From positions 1-64,000 of the IMG/VR virus record IMGVR_UViG_3300034284_002720: DNA of 64,000 nt. The stretch is one strand, 5' to 3'. Made by a program: the position numbers and the translations under genes. Position 1 is the stretch's first letter. Each line of letters opens with the position of its first letter. The notes beneath the pieces are model-generated. The model did not search any database. It saw only the letters and a program-made list of their open reading frames with translations, and was not told the origin of the DNA. This document shows positions 7,340 to 15,107 of the stretch, in pieces. This DNA comes from a virus.

Positions 7340-8749
7340 ATGTTCAAGAAGCTGTTTGAGTTGTCGGCACTTGAGAGAATTCATTCTGATGTGGCCCGAT
7401 TTTTGGGAAAATACACGATCAACGATCCGACCACTCCCAACCTCGTTGAGAATTTCACTTTTCCAAAGTCGGGACTCCTTAAATATGCAGTCAAAGGCTT
7501 TAATCCCGTCCCCAAAAATGAGGATGAAACAAGAGCCGCCAATTGCCACATATCCGTCGGGAACTGCATAGAGAAAGTCCAAAGCCATCTTAAGACGCCG
7601 GTTAAAAATTGGGCCGCCACAAACCTCCTCCAGGTGATTCCCGCCGCCGGATCTGATTTGAATGCCTATTACGACAGAGCTTCGCTCAGGTTCTTTTACT
7701 ACAGGCACTCAGGGAAGAACTATTATTTCGGCGACTCACAAGATATAGTGACGCACGAATTAGGTCATGCTATTCTTGATTCCATGAGGCCCGATTTCTG
7801 GAGCGTTCAATCCTTGGAGATATGGTCTTTTCACGAGGCTTTTTCGGACATCGTCGCGATGTTCAACATGATGAATTACGAAATGGCCTTGGTCGCCGCC
7901 CTCAAGGAAAACAATGGAGATTTGAGGAGTTCCAATATAATTTCAAGACTTGCCGAAGAAATCGGAATATTAATAAGCAAAATATCCAAAGACAGAACAT
8001 GCCTCCCCAATTCGTTGAGGGATCCGGCCATAGAAAAATTCAAATATGTCAATCCTGCCGGACTCCCGAAAGATGCCCCAAACAACCAGCTTGCAGCCGA
8101 GTGTCACAGTTTCGGAAGAGTTTTTTCGGCCGCCTGGTACGAGATATTCGTCCGGATATACGAACAACAAATGTCTTTGAAGGTCGATCAGCTTACTGCT
8201 GCAAAAACAGCCCGCGATGTTTCATTTTCAATAATGGCCCAAGCAATTCCAAACACGGGAAGAGTGGTAGACTACTATTCCAACTTGGCGATGGCGATGG
8301 TTGCCGTCGCCTCCTCAAAGGGGGCCACATATTCAAAGATTGTAAAGGATGTTTTCGTAGAATGGGGCTTGATAAAGCAAAATGAGATAAAGGCCTTGTC
8401 TAACTTGTCCTGGAAGGATGTTGCCAGAAGCCTCAAAAAGAACGACAGCGTTTTTAAAAATAGCAGAATCACGACGGTTTGCGTCAAGGGCCAAAAGGCG
8501 ATTAAATTTAGCGAATTGCCATTGGTTTCGGGACTATCCGTCTCTAATGAGGACTTTGAGATAGATATTCCATCCGACGAGTATTATGAATTTGACAACA
8601 AGGGTAGACTTGTGGCCGAAATCAAGCCAGATGAAAATCAAATTAAAGAATCCACCGCGGCTTGCCTCATGGGCATATCCGACTCCATTGGGAAAGGCAA
8701 GATGTGGTATGTGGAAAACAATAAGCTTCAAAGAAGATTTCTGTCCTAG
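7340..8749 (+). CDS. Thermolysin-like (M4-type) zinc metalloprotease
   Basis: The start at ATG 7340 follows AAGGAGGTTGT. The protein has 469 residues. Residues 136-147 (IVTHELGHAILD) carry the HExxH zinc motif (H139, E140, H143) and residues 165-170 (HEAFSD) supply the third ligand E166 in the pattern ExxSD typical of thermolysin-like gluzincins. ECHSFGRVFSAAWYE may carry the distal catalytic histidine. No signal peptide or thermolysin pro-domain is evident, so it would act inside the host or as a virion component. The C-terminal 120 residues are unassigned. The family call is firm; the substrate is unknown. Confidence 0.8.
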   Translation: MFKKLFELSALERIHSDVARFLGKYTINDPTTPNLVENFTFPKSGLLKYAVKGFNPVPKNEDETRAANCHISVGNCIEKVQSHLKTPVKNWAATNLLQVIPAAGSDLNAYYDRASLRFFYYRHSGKNYYFGDSQDIVTHELGHAILDSMRPDFWSVQSLEIWSFHEAFSDIVAMFNMMNYEMALVAALKENNGDLRSSNIISRLAEEIGILISKISKDRTCLPNSLRDPAIEKFKYVNPAGLPKDAPNNQLAAECHSFGRVFSAAWYEIFVRIYEQQMSLKVDQLTAAKTARDVSFSIMAQAIPNTGRVVDYYSNLAMAMVAVASSKGATYSKIVKDVFVEWGLIKQNEIKALSNLSWKDVARSLKKNDSVFKNSRITTVCVKGQKAIKFSELPLVSGLSVSNEDFEIDIPSDEYYEFDNKGRLVAEIKPDENQIKESTAACLMGISDSIGKGKMWYVENNKLQRRFLS

Positions 8750-8785
8750 TTGAATATATATCGGCCGAGAGTTTTTTGGGGTTGA

Positions 8786-8793
8786 CTATAATA
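8786..8793 (+). promoter_or_regulatory. Late-type promoter box CTATAATA
   Basis: CTATAATA lies 43 bases before the ATG at 8837, with AATAGGAGG between. There is no -35 hexamer at 16-18 bases, so it resembles the T4 late type rather than sigma-70. Confidence 0.45.
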
Positions 8794-8836
8794 AGTTCCA
8801 TATCTAAAATGGCGATTAATAGGAGGCTTTTAAACC

Positions 8837-9229
8837 ATGCGTGATGATTTTGAGAGTCAAGTTGAAAACATTTACGGAAATGACTGGTTTGATGAGTACT
8901 CAAGCCCCTGCAGTAGGCTTGATGACGACGAAGAAAATCATCAGTATGAAGAAGAAGATGATGAGGATGACGACGACGACGATAGTGAAGGCATAACCGA
9001 GTGGGAGTGGAAAGAAGCCTCCGAAGACGAAGACGACGACGACGACGAAGACGACGAGGATTGGGATGACGACGATGAAGACGATGACGACGATTGGGAT
9101 AGCGATTGGGACGACGACGAAGATGAAGACGAAGACGATGATTGGGACGACGACGACGAAGATGAAGACGATGATTGGGACGACGACGAAGACGACGACG
9201 AAGATGAAGACGATGACTGGGATGATTAG
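8837..9229 (+). CDS. Extremely acidic Asp/Glu-repeat protein
   Basis: The start follows AATAGGAGGCTTTTAAACC. After an ordinary N-terminus of about 30 residues, nearly all of the remaining 100 residues are Asp or Glu, punctuated by Trp in repeated units such as DDDWDDDEDE. The predicted pI is extremely low. Such proteins can mimic DNA or bind basic proteins or cations; phage DNA mimics such as Ocr are acidic but have folded sequences unlike this. Its stop overlaps the convergent gene's stop (9226-9229). Function is unknown. Confidence 0.75.
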   Translation: MRDDFESQVENIYGNDWFDEYSSPCSRLDDDEENHQYEEEDDEDDDDDDSEGITEWEWKEASEDEDDDDDEDDEDWDDDDEDDDDDWDSDWDDDEDEDEDDDWDDDDEDEDDDWDDDEDDDEDEDDDWDD

Positions 9230-10785
9230 CCTAAAAATCCAATCAGATCAGATTCTTTAAGCTTTCCCGAGCCAACAGTCTGCAGGATGTCCTTTAATAG
9301 ATCGCCACTTGCAATTTTGATGATAAGTCCATTCTTGCTTTCTTCTTGAGCGTTCGGAGTTTTGTCGTCGTCACCCCCATACTGAGCCCTCAGCTTGCCC
9401 ATGAGTGTGTTGAATTTTCTGCCTATTGATTCGTCCTTTCCTAGAAATATCCACGAGGGCGAAAGCAATCTGCTTTTTATGCCGTCAAGTATCTCCTTTG
9501 TTGTCTTCCCCTCATAAAGTGTTTTGAGGAGATCCTTCTTTTTCTCTTCGTCTTTTTTAGGTGAATCTTGATCTTGTTCCTTTTCGCCCCCCCTAGAAGA
9601 AACCGCAGATTGTTTAGGATCCTCTTTTTGTTTGGTCTTTTTCTCAGCCCCGGGCTTAACTTCTTGTTTTGATCTAGAAATTTCAGCATCTACGGTATCG
9701 CCACCTGTCAAGTCGTGAATTATTTTCTTGAAATCCTCGTCAGAAATTAAGCCCAAGTGTTGCCTTAGGCCTCTGATCAAAGATCTGTGACCTTCCTTTT
9801 TCCACGCCAGACCTTTGAATTTGGAAGCGAATTTGTCTCCAACTCGATCCTTGTTTTTTAATTCCCTCTCTATGATTTCGTCGTCATAGCTAGCATGAGG
9901 CATGGTAGAAATCCAAGCTATTACCCAAGGCATTTTTTCTTTGACTAACCTCCCCCCAGAATTAAGCCAAGAAACTTGAGGAGTTAAATTGCTAGGACTT
10001 TCTTTTCTGGTTTTTGCAGCTTCTCGAATACTCTTTTTTAAGTCTGTCTCTGTTTTTTTACCTTTGTTTGTCCCCACTGCATTTCCGCCATCCGCCGCAC
10101 TAACCGTCGGCAATTTTCCGCCACTTGATTTTGCAGCGCTTTGTGCCGTCTCCGTACCTCCGGTCACGGGCTCCGTCTCCACACCGCCGCTCACGGGCGC
10201 CGTCTCTGCACCTCCGGTCACGGCTGCTGTTTTCGCTTCCTCACCAGCATGAGAATTGTCTACATCGCTGCTAGGAACAGGTTCGGGATCTTTTTTATTT
10301 CCCGCGGAGGCGCCTCCCACATTTCTGTCCGCGGTGGCCTTCTCCATACCGCTCCCGGAAGAGGCTTGGGTCATATCCCAAGCGGAAAGAACAGAGCGAA
10401 GTCGACCCTTAAGGTCTTCCGCCGCCTTTCTAATAAGTTGAACAAGCCGTAACTTTTCCGTCTCGGGATCTAACGCTTCATTTATTATCGTCTGTGCCTC
10501 ATTTACCGTAGATTTCAAGACGCAATACTCTGAAAGCGTGAGGGATGACGGGTTGTGGCACTCTTGCTTTGTTCCCAATTCATCGCCAAATCTGTTCTTC
10601 CAATAATATGGGTTGTTTTGCTTGTCGTTTCTTCCATACCTTAAGTTATAGAATGTGCCTTTGAGCCTGTCCCATATTCCTCTTGGTTGAACCTCTGACT
10701 TGCCGGATGTCAAACTGGAAATTGTGTCGTTGACCCAACCGTCTATTATGGAGTCTATCTGTCTTAGTATTTGGTCTTTTGTCAT
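9226..10785 (-). CDS. Hypothetical 519-residue protein with Gly/Thr/Val-rich linker
   Basis: Not recognised. Residues 1-140 are mixed and partly helical. Residues about 140-250 are low-complexity and include a repeated unit of the form VTGGxETxPVSGG. Residues 280-350 (NSGGRLVKEKMPWVIAWIST) look folded, then a Lys/Glu-rich linker leads to a C-terminal helical part (KTTKEILDGIKSRLL). TATATA lies 7 bases before the ATG, with only a weak AAGAG as a ribosome-binding site. Domains joined by flexible linkers suggest a virion or scaffold-type protein. Confidence 0.7.
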   Translation of the reverse strand: MTKDQILRQIDSIIDGWVNDTISSLTSGKSEVQPRGIWDRLKGTFYNLRYGRNDKQNNPYYWKNRFGDELGTKQECHNPSSLTLSEYCVLKSTVNEAQTIINEALDPETEKLRLVQLIRKAAEDLKGRLRSVLSAWDMTQASSGSGMEKATADRNVGGASAGNKKDPEPVPSSDVDNSHAGEEAKTAAVTGGAETAPVSGGVETEPVTGGTETAQSAAKSSGGKLPTVSAADGGNAVGTNKGKKTETDLKKSIREAAKTRKESPSNLTPQVSWLNSGGRLVKEKMPWVIAWISTMPHASYDDEIIERELKNKDRVGDKFASKFKGLAWKKEGHRSLIRGLRQHLGLISDEDFKKIIHDLTGGDTVDAEISRSKQEVKPGAEKKTKQKEDPKQSAVSSRGGEKEQDQDSPKKDEEKKKDLLKTLYEGKTTKEILDGIKSRLLSPSWIFLGKDESIGRKFNTLMGKLRAQYGGDDDKTPNAQEESKNGLIIKIASGDLLKDILQTVGSGKLKESDLIGFLG

Positions 10786-10815
10786 GGCTCTTTATATATC
10801 CTCGCCGCCAGAAAA

Positions 10816-10837
10816 CCCAGTCCCTTTAGGGGCTGGG
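10816..10837. repeat. Hairpin 1 of the IS605 remnant
   Basis: CCCAGTCCC and GGGGCTGGG form a 9-bp stem with one T-G pair around TTTA. The loop region CCCTTTAGGGG is shared with hairpin 2 at 10948-10970, so it may be the partner end or a partial duplication. Confidence 0.8.
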
Positions 10838-10841
10838 ATAG

Positions 10842-10961
10842 ATGGCGGTTAATGAAGCGAAAAGAACCGCAGGAACTACGGGAATAGCCTGTGGACTTGG
10901 TGTAAGACCTGAGAGCAATCAAGGGCAACCGAGGTTGAAGCAGGAAGCCCACTCCCTTTAG
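10842..10961 (+). pseudogene. tnpB C-terminal fragment
   Basis: A 39-codon reading frame encodes AKRTAGTTGIACGLGVRP, then a segment ending LKQEAHSL. This matches the usual TnpB C-terminus (A/GTTGIACG...VRP...LKQEA), and its stop lies in the terminal hairpin as in IS605 elements. The RuvC and zinc-ribbon domains are absent, and an in-frame TAG sits directly before the ATG. The coding meaning is probably lost and only the RNA/end function may remain. Confidence 0.7.
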
Positions 10962-10970
10962 GGGAGTGGG
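10948..10970. repeat. Hairpin 2 (right-end type) of the IS605 remnant
   Basis: CCCACTCCC pairs perfectly with GGGAGTGGG around TTTAG, followed by TAGTTCAC. This is the classic architecture of an IS605 right end and of the 3' stem of an omega RNA. Confidence 0.85.
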
Positions 10971-10981
10971 TAGTTCACATA

Positions 10982-11206
10982 TCAGACCTTTCTCAAGGTT
11001 TTTGCTTTCTTTTTGAAATCCCTTCGGAAGACCTTTTGAGGTACGGGCGGAAGAGTGCCATTGGGATTTTTGGGATCGCTCGCCCCCTTTCCATGATAGT
11101 CGGCGAATGCCCCGGAGTATCCGGTGGCTTTTTCCAAGGGTGGAGTCAATCCTCCCCCGATTCCGCCAGAGCCACCCACCTCAGCCAGCCATCTTTTAAA
11201 TTCCAT
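10982..11206 (-). CDS. Small Gly-rich and basic protein with capsid-targeting-like leader
   Basis: The 74-residue protein starts MEFKRWLAEVGGSGG at ATG 11206. The leader (F, W-L, then L-A-E) matches that of several other proteins in the window, and LxE is the type of site cut by the T4 prohead protease. A glycine-rich linker follows, then a lysine/arginine-rich tail (VFRRDFKKKAKTLRKV). Size, basicity and leader fit a T4-like internal head protein. There is no Shine-Dalgarno sequence; TATATA lies 5 bases before the ATG. Identity as an internal protein is inferred. Confidence 0.6.
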   Translation of the reverse strand: MEFKRWLAEVGGSGGIGGGLTPPLEKATGYSGAFADYHGKGASDPKNPNGTLPPVPQKVFRRDFKKKAKTLRKV

Positions 11207-11210
11207 GATC

Positions 11211-11218
11211 GTATATAT
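11211..11218. promoter_or_regulatory. Divergent TATATA promoter box
   Basis: GTATATAT lies between divergent genes: 5 bases before the minus ATG at 11206 and 28 bases before the plus ATG at 11247, whose ribosome-binding site AAGGGG is in between. It could serve either direction. Confidence 0.35.
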
Positions 11219-11246
11219 GTGGGACAAAGTTAATAAAGGGGATACA

Positions 11247-11756
11247 ATGAAAGAGTGGCGCGGCTTAATGAAAGTTCTTGAGATCAAGCATCTTTCAAAG
11301 AATGGAGAATTGCTCCACATAGAAAAGGATGTCAAAAACATTCTTCATTACGCGGGCGAAGAACTGATTTTAAAGATATTGTTCGCCGGATTGTCCGTGC
11401 CTGAAAAATACTATATCGGACTAGACTCTAGAACCTTTTTGGATCCTTCGGTGGGCATAGGATCCTTGTTCGGCTTCGAACCCACAGACAATGCCTACGA
11501 GAGGCAACAAATACAGCCGGATAGTTTTGATGTTGTGACGACCAATTCGGGACATCGTCAAGCCAACAGCCCAGTCATACTATTCAAGGCTACCGGCGGA
11601 GCATGGGGACCAGTAAAGAATATTTTTCTTACAACAAATCTTGGTTATGGAACAAATAATGTTCTAATATCATCCGCCCCATTAAGTAGAAACATAACAG
11701 TGTCGGATGGAGAGACAATCACAATGAAAATGGGAATGGCACTATCAAATTGTTAA
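11247..11756 (+). CDS. Putative phage structural protein, 169 residues
   Basis: ATG 11247 follows AAAGGGGATACA. The protein is beta-rich and ends with segments (NSPVILFKATGGAWGPVKNI, then SRNITVSDGETITMKMGMAL) that resemble phage virion or tail-associated proteins in layout. A similar order (helix with an LA/FAGL core, a GD or GLD turn, then a C-terminal beta hairpin) is seen in the 30035-30508 product of the fibre region. It ends 12 bases inside the convergent gene at 11745. The specific role is unknown. Confidence 0.6.
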   Translation: MKEWRGLMKVLEIKHLSKNGELLHIEKDVKNILHYAGEELILKILFAGLSVPEKYYIGLDSRTFLDPSVGIGSLFGFEPTDNAYERQQIQPDSFDVVTTNSGHRQANSPVILFKATGGAWGPVKNIFLTTNLGYGTNNVLISSAPLSRNITVSDGETITMKMGMALSNC

Positions 11757-12260
11757 AGAGTCCACCAGCCGTCCCATATTAGCAATTTCCACTATATGCT
11801 GGGCTGAATATTGATGCTTCTTCGTCTTCTGCTTTATTTTTTTCACTTCAAACCTTAAGTATCCATTCTTAAGTTGGTCTGCCGACGGTGGCCTTGGGTT
11901 GTTGAACCACCACTTGTCCCTTTCCTTCAAAAATGACATTCTTTCTTCACTAGACCATACCGACATCCGCTCAAGGTCTAGATCAGCAGGAGGCACCCAA
12001 TCCCCAACCCCGGGAAGAAATATTTCAAATCCTTTCTTCCTGAGGTTGCTTATTTGAGCAACCTTCTCTCCTGAATTGTGAATTTTATAGTTACAGAAAA
12101 CTTCGCTTCCCGGCTCCGTTGTTTCTCCCGTTTTTGCATTCACCCATACGGGCACACAGTGACCCACGACCTCCAGACATCCTTCAGTTCTCAACAAGGA
12201 CTCTATTTGTTCTTCGGTCAAAAATATACTGTGGGTGACGAAAAGGGCTAAATTATTCAT
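11745..12260 (-). CDS. Hypothetical 171-residue protein
   Basis: Not recognised. The ATG at 12260 follows CAAGGAA. It has a hydrophobic start (MNNLALFVTHSIFLTEEQ) that is too short and polar for a clear signal peptide, then a mixed fold with PGVGDWVPPADLDLERM and a basic C-terminal part (FEVKKIKQKTKKHQY). It shares the TATATA-containing region at 12272-12279 with the divergent protease gene. Confidence 0.65.
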   Translation of the reverse strand: MNNLALFVTHSIFLTEEQIESLLRTEGCLEVVGHCVPVWVNAKTGETTEPGSEVFCNYKIHNSGEKVAQISNLRKKGFEIFLPGVGDWVPPADLDLERMSVWSSEERMSFLKERDKWWFNNPRPPSADQLKNGYLRFEVKKIKQKTKKHQYSAQHIVEIANMGRLVDSLTI

Positions 12261-12271
12261 TTCCTTGTGAA

Positions 12272-12279
12272 GTATATAC
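12272..12279. promoter_or_regulatory. Palindromic GTATATAC box between divergent genes
   Basis: AAGTATATACTT is a perfect palindrome. It lies 12 bases before the minus ATG at 12260 and 21 bases before the plus ATG at 12300; ribosome-binding sites follow on both sides. It could be a two-way late promoter. Confidence 0.4.
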
Positions 12280-12299
12280 TTGTAGCATGGAGGCTAACA

Positions 12300-13160
12300 A
12301 TGAAAAGGATTTCAATTGTCTTCTGTATTATAGCATTTTACTTCACAAGTATCAACCAGTCATATTCTCAAGAACCGTTTTATCCGATCTTGAGAGATTC
12401 GGCTATGCTTGTGGACTTTTCGCTGCCCAAAGAAGAAAGGGACAAGCGATATATAAATTTTCTCTCGGCTTCTGTTAAAATATCTGTAAAATCTTCTTCT
12501 GGTTCGGGAACCATATGCCACTATGACCAAGAGTCAAACTGGGCGTATGTCATATCGTGCGGCCATATGTGGGACGGGAACAAGTCCTACGATCCCAAAA
12601 GGCCCGAGAAGGCCAGCATTGTCGTATGGTACAAAAATGGATTTAAACTGCCGCAAACTCAATCGTATGAGGCAGAGGTTCTTTTTTGGAGCAACGACAG
12701 AGGGTTCGACTCAAGCCTCTTGAGGTTCCAGCCTGACTGGAGCCCCCAATTTTTCCCTATAGCCCCTCACTTTGAAATCAAGAAAGGAATGGTTTTGAAT
12801 TCATTGGGCTGTGACGGAGGAGGGGAGGTCGCCAGATACGAGGTCAAAGTTTTGGAGTATAAAGATCCTGATATAGTCACTGAAAAAAACAGCCCCAGGC
12901 CGGGAAGGTCCGGAGGAGGTCTGTTGACAAACGATGGAGAGCTTGTAGGCATATGCTGGGGAACCTCTGAATTAACCGGCAGGGGCATAGGATTCTTCAC
13001 CCCCTTAAATTCAATAAAGGCTGTGTTTATTAAAAACAAGCATGAATGGATATTGAAAAAGAAGATGGACTTAGACTTGATACCCATTTATGACTGGGAC
13101 AGACTCAAGAAGATTTCCGACAATAATCTCATCCCAGTGCCGAATTTCTTATTGTTCTGA
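12300..13160 (+). CDS. Exported trypsin-like serine protease
   Basis: ATG 12300 follows GGAGGCTAACA. The 286-residue protein begins with a signal peptide (MKRISIVFCIIAFYF, cleavage probably after SYS). The catalytic triad can be placed at H89 in VISCGHMWDG, D137 in RGFDSSLLRF and S204 in PGRSGGGLL, the GxSGG motif of the chymotrypsin/HtrA clan. There is no PDZ domain. It would act in the periplasm or outside the cell, perhaps against envelope proteins or competing phage proteins. Phage genes for exported S1-type proteases are uncommon. Confidence 0.85.
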   Translation: MKRISIVFCIIAFYFTSINQSYSQEPFYPILRDSAMLVDFSLPKEERDKRYINFLSASVKISVKSSSGSGTICHYDQESNWAYVISCGHMWDGNKSYDPKRPEKASIVVWYKNGFKLPQTQSYEAEVLFWSNDRGFDSSLLRFQPDWSPQFFPIAPHFEIKKGMVLNSLGCDGGGEVARYEVKVLEYKDPDIVTEKNSPRPGRSGGGLLTNDGELVGICWGTSELTGRGIGFFTPLNSIKAVFIKNKHEWILKKKMDLDLIPIYDWDRLKKISDNNLIPVPNFLLF

Positions 13161-13175
13161 ACAGCCGGGACGGCA

Positions 13176-13982
13176 TCAGAGACTTCCGAGGTCGCCGTCC
13201 CAGGTTATTCTTTTTTTAGAACTTCCATTCCTAAAGAATGGACACATGTCCCTGTATTCGCATCTGTTGCAGTGGTTACCGGTCTTGCCGAACGCTTTGT
13301 CCGGGTCGTGAGAACTTATTGAATTATAAACTTCTAGAAGTTCCCTCTCTATCATGTCTAGCGAATCTTCGCTATATGAAGCGGGCAGCAGATGTTCTCC
13401 TTCAAGGTAATACAAGGCTGCCTTTATGTTCGCAGGATCAATCCCGAATTCTTTTTGAACAACCCTTGAGTATAGCCTCAGCTGGGGATCGGTCTTTATG
13501 GTGTGCTTGTTTTCTCTGAACGGCCCGGGCTTCGTTGTCTTGTAGTCCAATATCCATGCCTTGGAGTTCCTTAATATTATTCGATCTATGAAGCCCGTTA
13601 CGAACTTTCCATGAGGAGGATCCAAGTCGTACTTGAATTTATATTCGGTTATGCCGTCGCACCCTATCTTCTTATTGAGGTTGTCTATCGCCTTTATGTG
13701 TTGCGGCATTCTTTTCTTATAGTCGGCCGGCAACGGCGGGGCCTTTTTGCCATCTTCTATTTCTATCGCGCCTTTGAGAACATCATTAGAAACCTCTTTG
13801 AGGCTTCTTGCTCCTCGTTCTTGAACATGTTGCTCAGCGATCTTGTGTATGATTTTGCCATAAACAAAATAAAACTGCTCTTCGCCCGGATTCGGAATCT
13901 TCTCGTGGTATTTTAATTTGTAGTAGTAGGGACACTGGTCGTAAGATTTACCCCTGGAAACAGATATGTGCTCAATCTTCAT
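13176..13982 (-). CDS. PD-(D/E)XK nuclease of Cas4/AddB (RecB-nuclease) type
   Basis: Near the N-terminus is SVSRGKSYDQCPYYYKLKY, with C17 as the first of four cysteines. The nuclease core shows FIDRIILRNSKAWILDYKTTK (the final D-x-K), followed by QLRLYSRVV, the RecB-family Q-x3-Y motif. The C-terminus has HCNRCEYRDMC, completing the CxxCx5C iron-sulfur pattern of Cas4 and AddB. It probably processes DNA ends in recombination or replication and lies convergent to an S1-type protease gene. ATG 13982 has TATGAT 6 bases upstream and no Shine-Dalgarno sequence; TTG at 14015 in frame is the alternative. Confidence 0.85.
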   Translation of the reverse strand: MKIEHISVSRGKSYDQCPYYYKLKYHEKIPNPGEEQFYFVYGKIIHKIAEQHVQERGARSLKEVSNDVLKGAIEIEDGKKAPPLPADYKKRMPQHIKAIDNLNKKIGCDGITEYKFKYDLDPPHGKFVTGFIDRIILRNSKAWILDYKTTKPGPFRENKHTIKTDPQLRLYSRVVQKEFGIDPANIKAALYYLEGEHLLPASYSEDSLDMIERELLEVYNSISSHDPDKAFGKTGNHCNRCEYRDMCPFFRNGSSKKRITWDGDLGSL

Positions 13983-14051
13983 AAGTTTATCATAGATGGG
14001 GATTGATTTTTTCAATCCCTTTGTCTAAGATTATTCCAAAAGGAACGACTA

Positions 14052-15107
14052 ATGTCAATTGATTTTGATAGATTTTTGTCCTGGGCCGAATCCAGATTTG
14101 ACGATGTCGCCGTGAAGGGCGATGAGGTGCTTGTCAACTCAATATTTTGTGAAGACCGCAAGCGCCACCTCTGGTGCAATCCTTCCGGAGGAAAAAACAA
14201 GATACAGAACGGCGTGTATCATTGTTGGAAATCGGACCAGAAGGGCAGCCTTGTCAAATTGGTGATGCTTGTTGACAAGTGCTCATATGAGCAAGCCGTT
14301 GAGACATTGGACGCCGTGTCTACTGGAACGCTCGAAGATCTGGAGAGAAAAGTTCACGAGCTTTTTTTGACAAAGGATGATCAACAAGAACGGCCATCCC
14401 TTGCCGTCGAGAATCGTCTTGAGATACCTTCTGGATGCTATCTTTTTGACGAACTTCCTTCTTCAAACTACTTGAGAAAAGAGGCTTCTGATTATCTCAA
14501 GGGTCGCCGAATAAACTCGGACGGACTTCTTATATGCACTTCCGGAAGATACAAAAACAGGATAGTAATACCATATTACGACAAAAAAGGATCATTGATT
14601 TACTACAACGGAAGATATATCGGAGATCCTGGAACAAATTTGAGGTACTTGGGGCCTCCCAAGGAACTAGGCATTGGCAAGGGAGATGTTCTGTATGTAC
14701 AAAAATGGCCAATCAAAAGTGAAAAAATATACATCACGGAGGGAGAGTTTGACGCAATGTCCCTTTCGCAGTGCGGCTTCTATTCCGCCGCCCTAGGCGG
14801 AAAGTCAATCACAGAAAATCAAATGAGAATGATAGAAGAATACACCCCAGTTCTTTGCCTTGATGCGGACGAGGCCGGGAGTCAAGCCCTTCCCAAAATG
14901 GCAAATTTTCTGTTCGCCAGAGGATTCAAAAAAGTTAATTATGTGAGGCCTTGCAAGGAATTCAAGGACTGGAACGGCCTATTGATGGCAAAGGGCGACA
15001 AGATCCTTCGCGGATACATAAACGCACAAGAGAAGCAATACAATAATTCTCTGGCCGGAGGAGATTGGGAAAGTACAAGGATAGCCATAAACAGCATTAC
15101 TGGTTGA
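14052..15107 (+). CDS. DnaG-type DNA primase (zinc ribbon plus TOPRIM)
   Basis: ATG 14052 follows AAGGAACGACTA. The N-terminal zinc-binding part uses C33, H39, C42 and C58 (FCEDRKRHLWCNP, GVYHCWKSDQKG). The TOPRIM domain has IYITEGEFDAMSL (catalytic Glu, about residue 236) and VLCLDADEAG (the DxD motif, about 277-284). At 351 residues it is shorter than bacterial DnaG and lacks a helicase-binding domain, as in phage primases. It makes primers for lagging-strand synthesis. The helicase is not in the window. Confidence 0.9.
   Translation: MSIDFDRFLSWAESRFDDVAVKGDEVLVNSIFCEDRKRHLWCNPSGGKNKIQNGVYHCWKSDQKGSLVKLVMLVDKCSYEQAVETLDAVSTGTLEDLERKVHELFLTKDDQQERPSLAVENRLEIPSGCYLFDELPSSNYLRKEASDYLKGRRINSDGLLICTSGRYKNRIVIPYYDKKGSLIYYNGRYIGDPGTNLRYLGPPKELGIGKGDVLYVQKWPIKSEKIYITEGEFDAMSLSQCGFYSAALGGKSITENQMRMIEEYTPVLCLDADEAGSQALPKMANFLFARGFKKVNYVRPCKEFKDWNGLLMAKGDKILRGYINAQEKQYNNSLAGGDWESTRIAINSITG

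Larger units (their letters stand above)
10812..10978 (+). mobile_element. IS200/IS605-family remnant lacking an intact tnpB
   Basis: This intergenic segment of about 167 bases holds two look-alike hairpins (10816-10837 and 10948-10970) around a tnpB 3' fragment. It ends in TAGTTCAC, the kind of right end seen in IS605-type elements. It lies exactly between two minus-strand genes, ending 3 bases before the stop of the gene at 10982. No tnpA and no complete tnpB are adjacent. It shares GTTGAAGC-GAA-CCCAC with the 3' end of the intact TnpB gene at 54.6 kb. It may be a decayed insertion or a short non-autonomous element. Confidence 0.75.
10842..10978 (+). ncRNA. Omega-RNA (reRNA)-like sequence without adjacent TnpB
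   Basis: In IS605 elements the omega RNA covers the tnpB 3' end and the right-end hairpin, with the guide starting just outside the element. Here the hairpin CCCACTCCC-TTTAG-GGGAGTGGG is perfect and the tail TAGTTCAC is intact, so a guide would start at 10979 (ATATCAGACC...). No promoter was identified. Expression and function are inferred from structure alone. Confidence 0.45.

Noticed and set aside
9066-9260. Second reading frame in the acidic gene (MTTMKTMTTIGIAIG...)
   Set aside because: It is the +1 shadow of the GAC/GAT repeats, with no ribosome-binding site.
10786-11246. tRNA gene in the 10.8 kb intergenic segment
   Set aside because: The hairpins match an IS605 end, not a cloverleaf. 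No other tRNA was seen anywhere in the window by eye; a tRNAscan run would settle this.
13167-13201. GGGACGGC...GCCGTCCC inverted repeat between convergent genes
   Set aside because: The stem is good, but the T-run starts about 8 bases after it and the loop is 19 bases, so it is not a confident terminator. It partly overlaps the nuclease gene's end.
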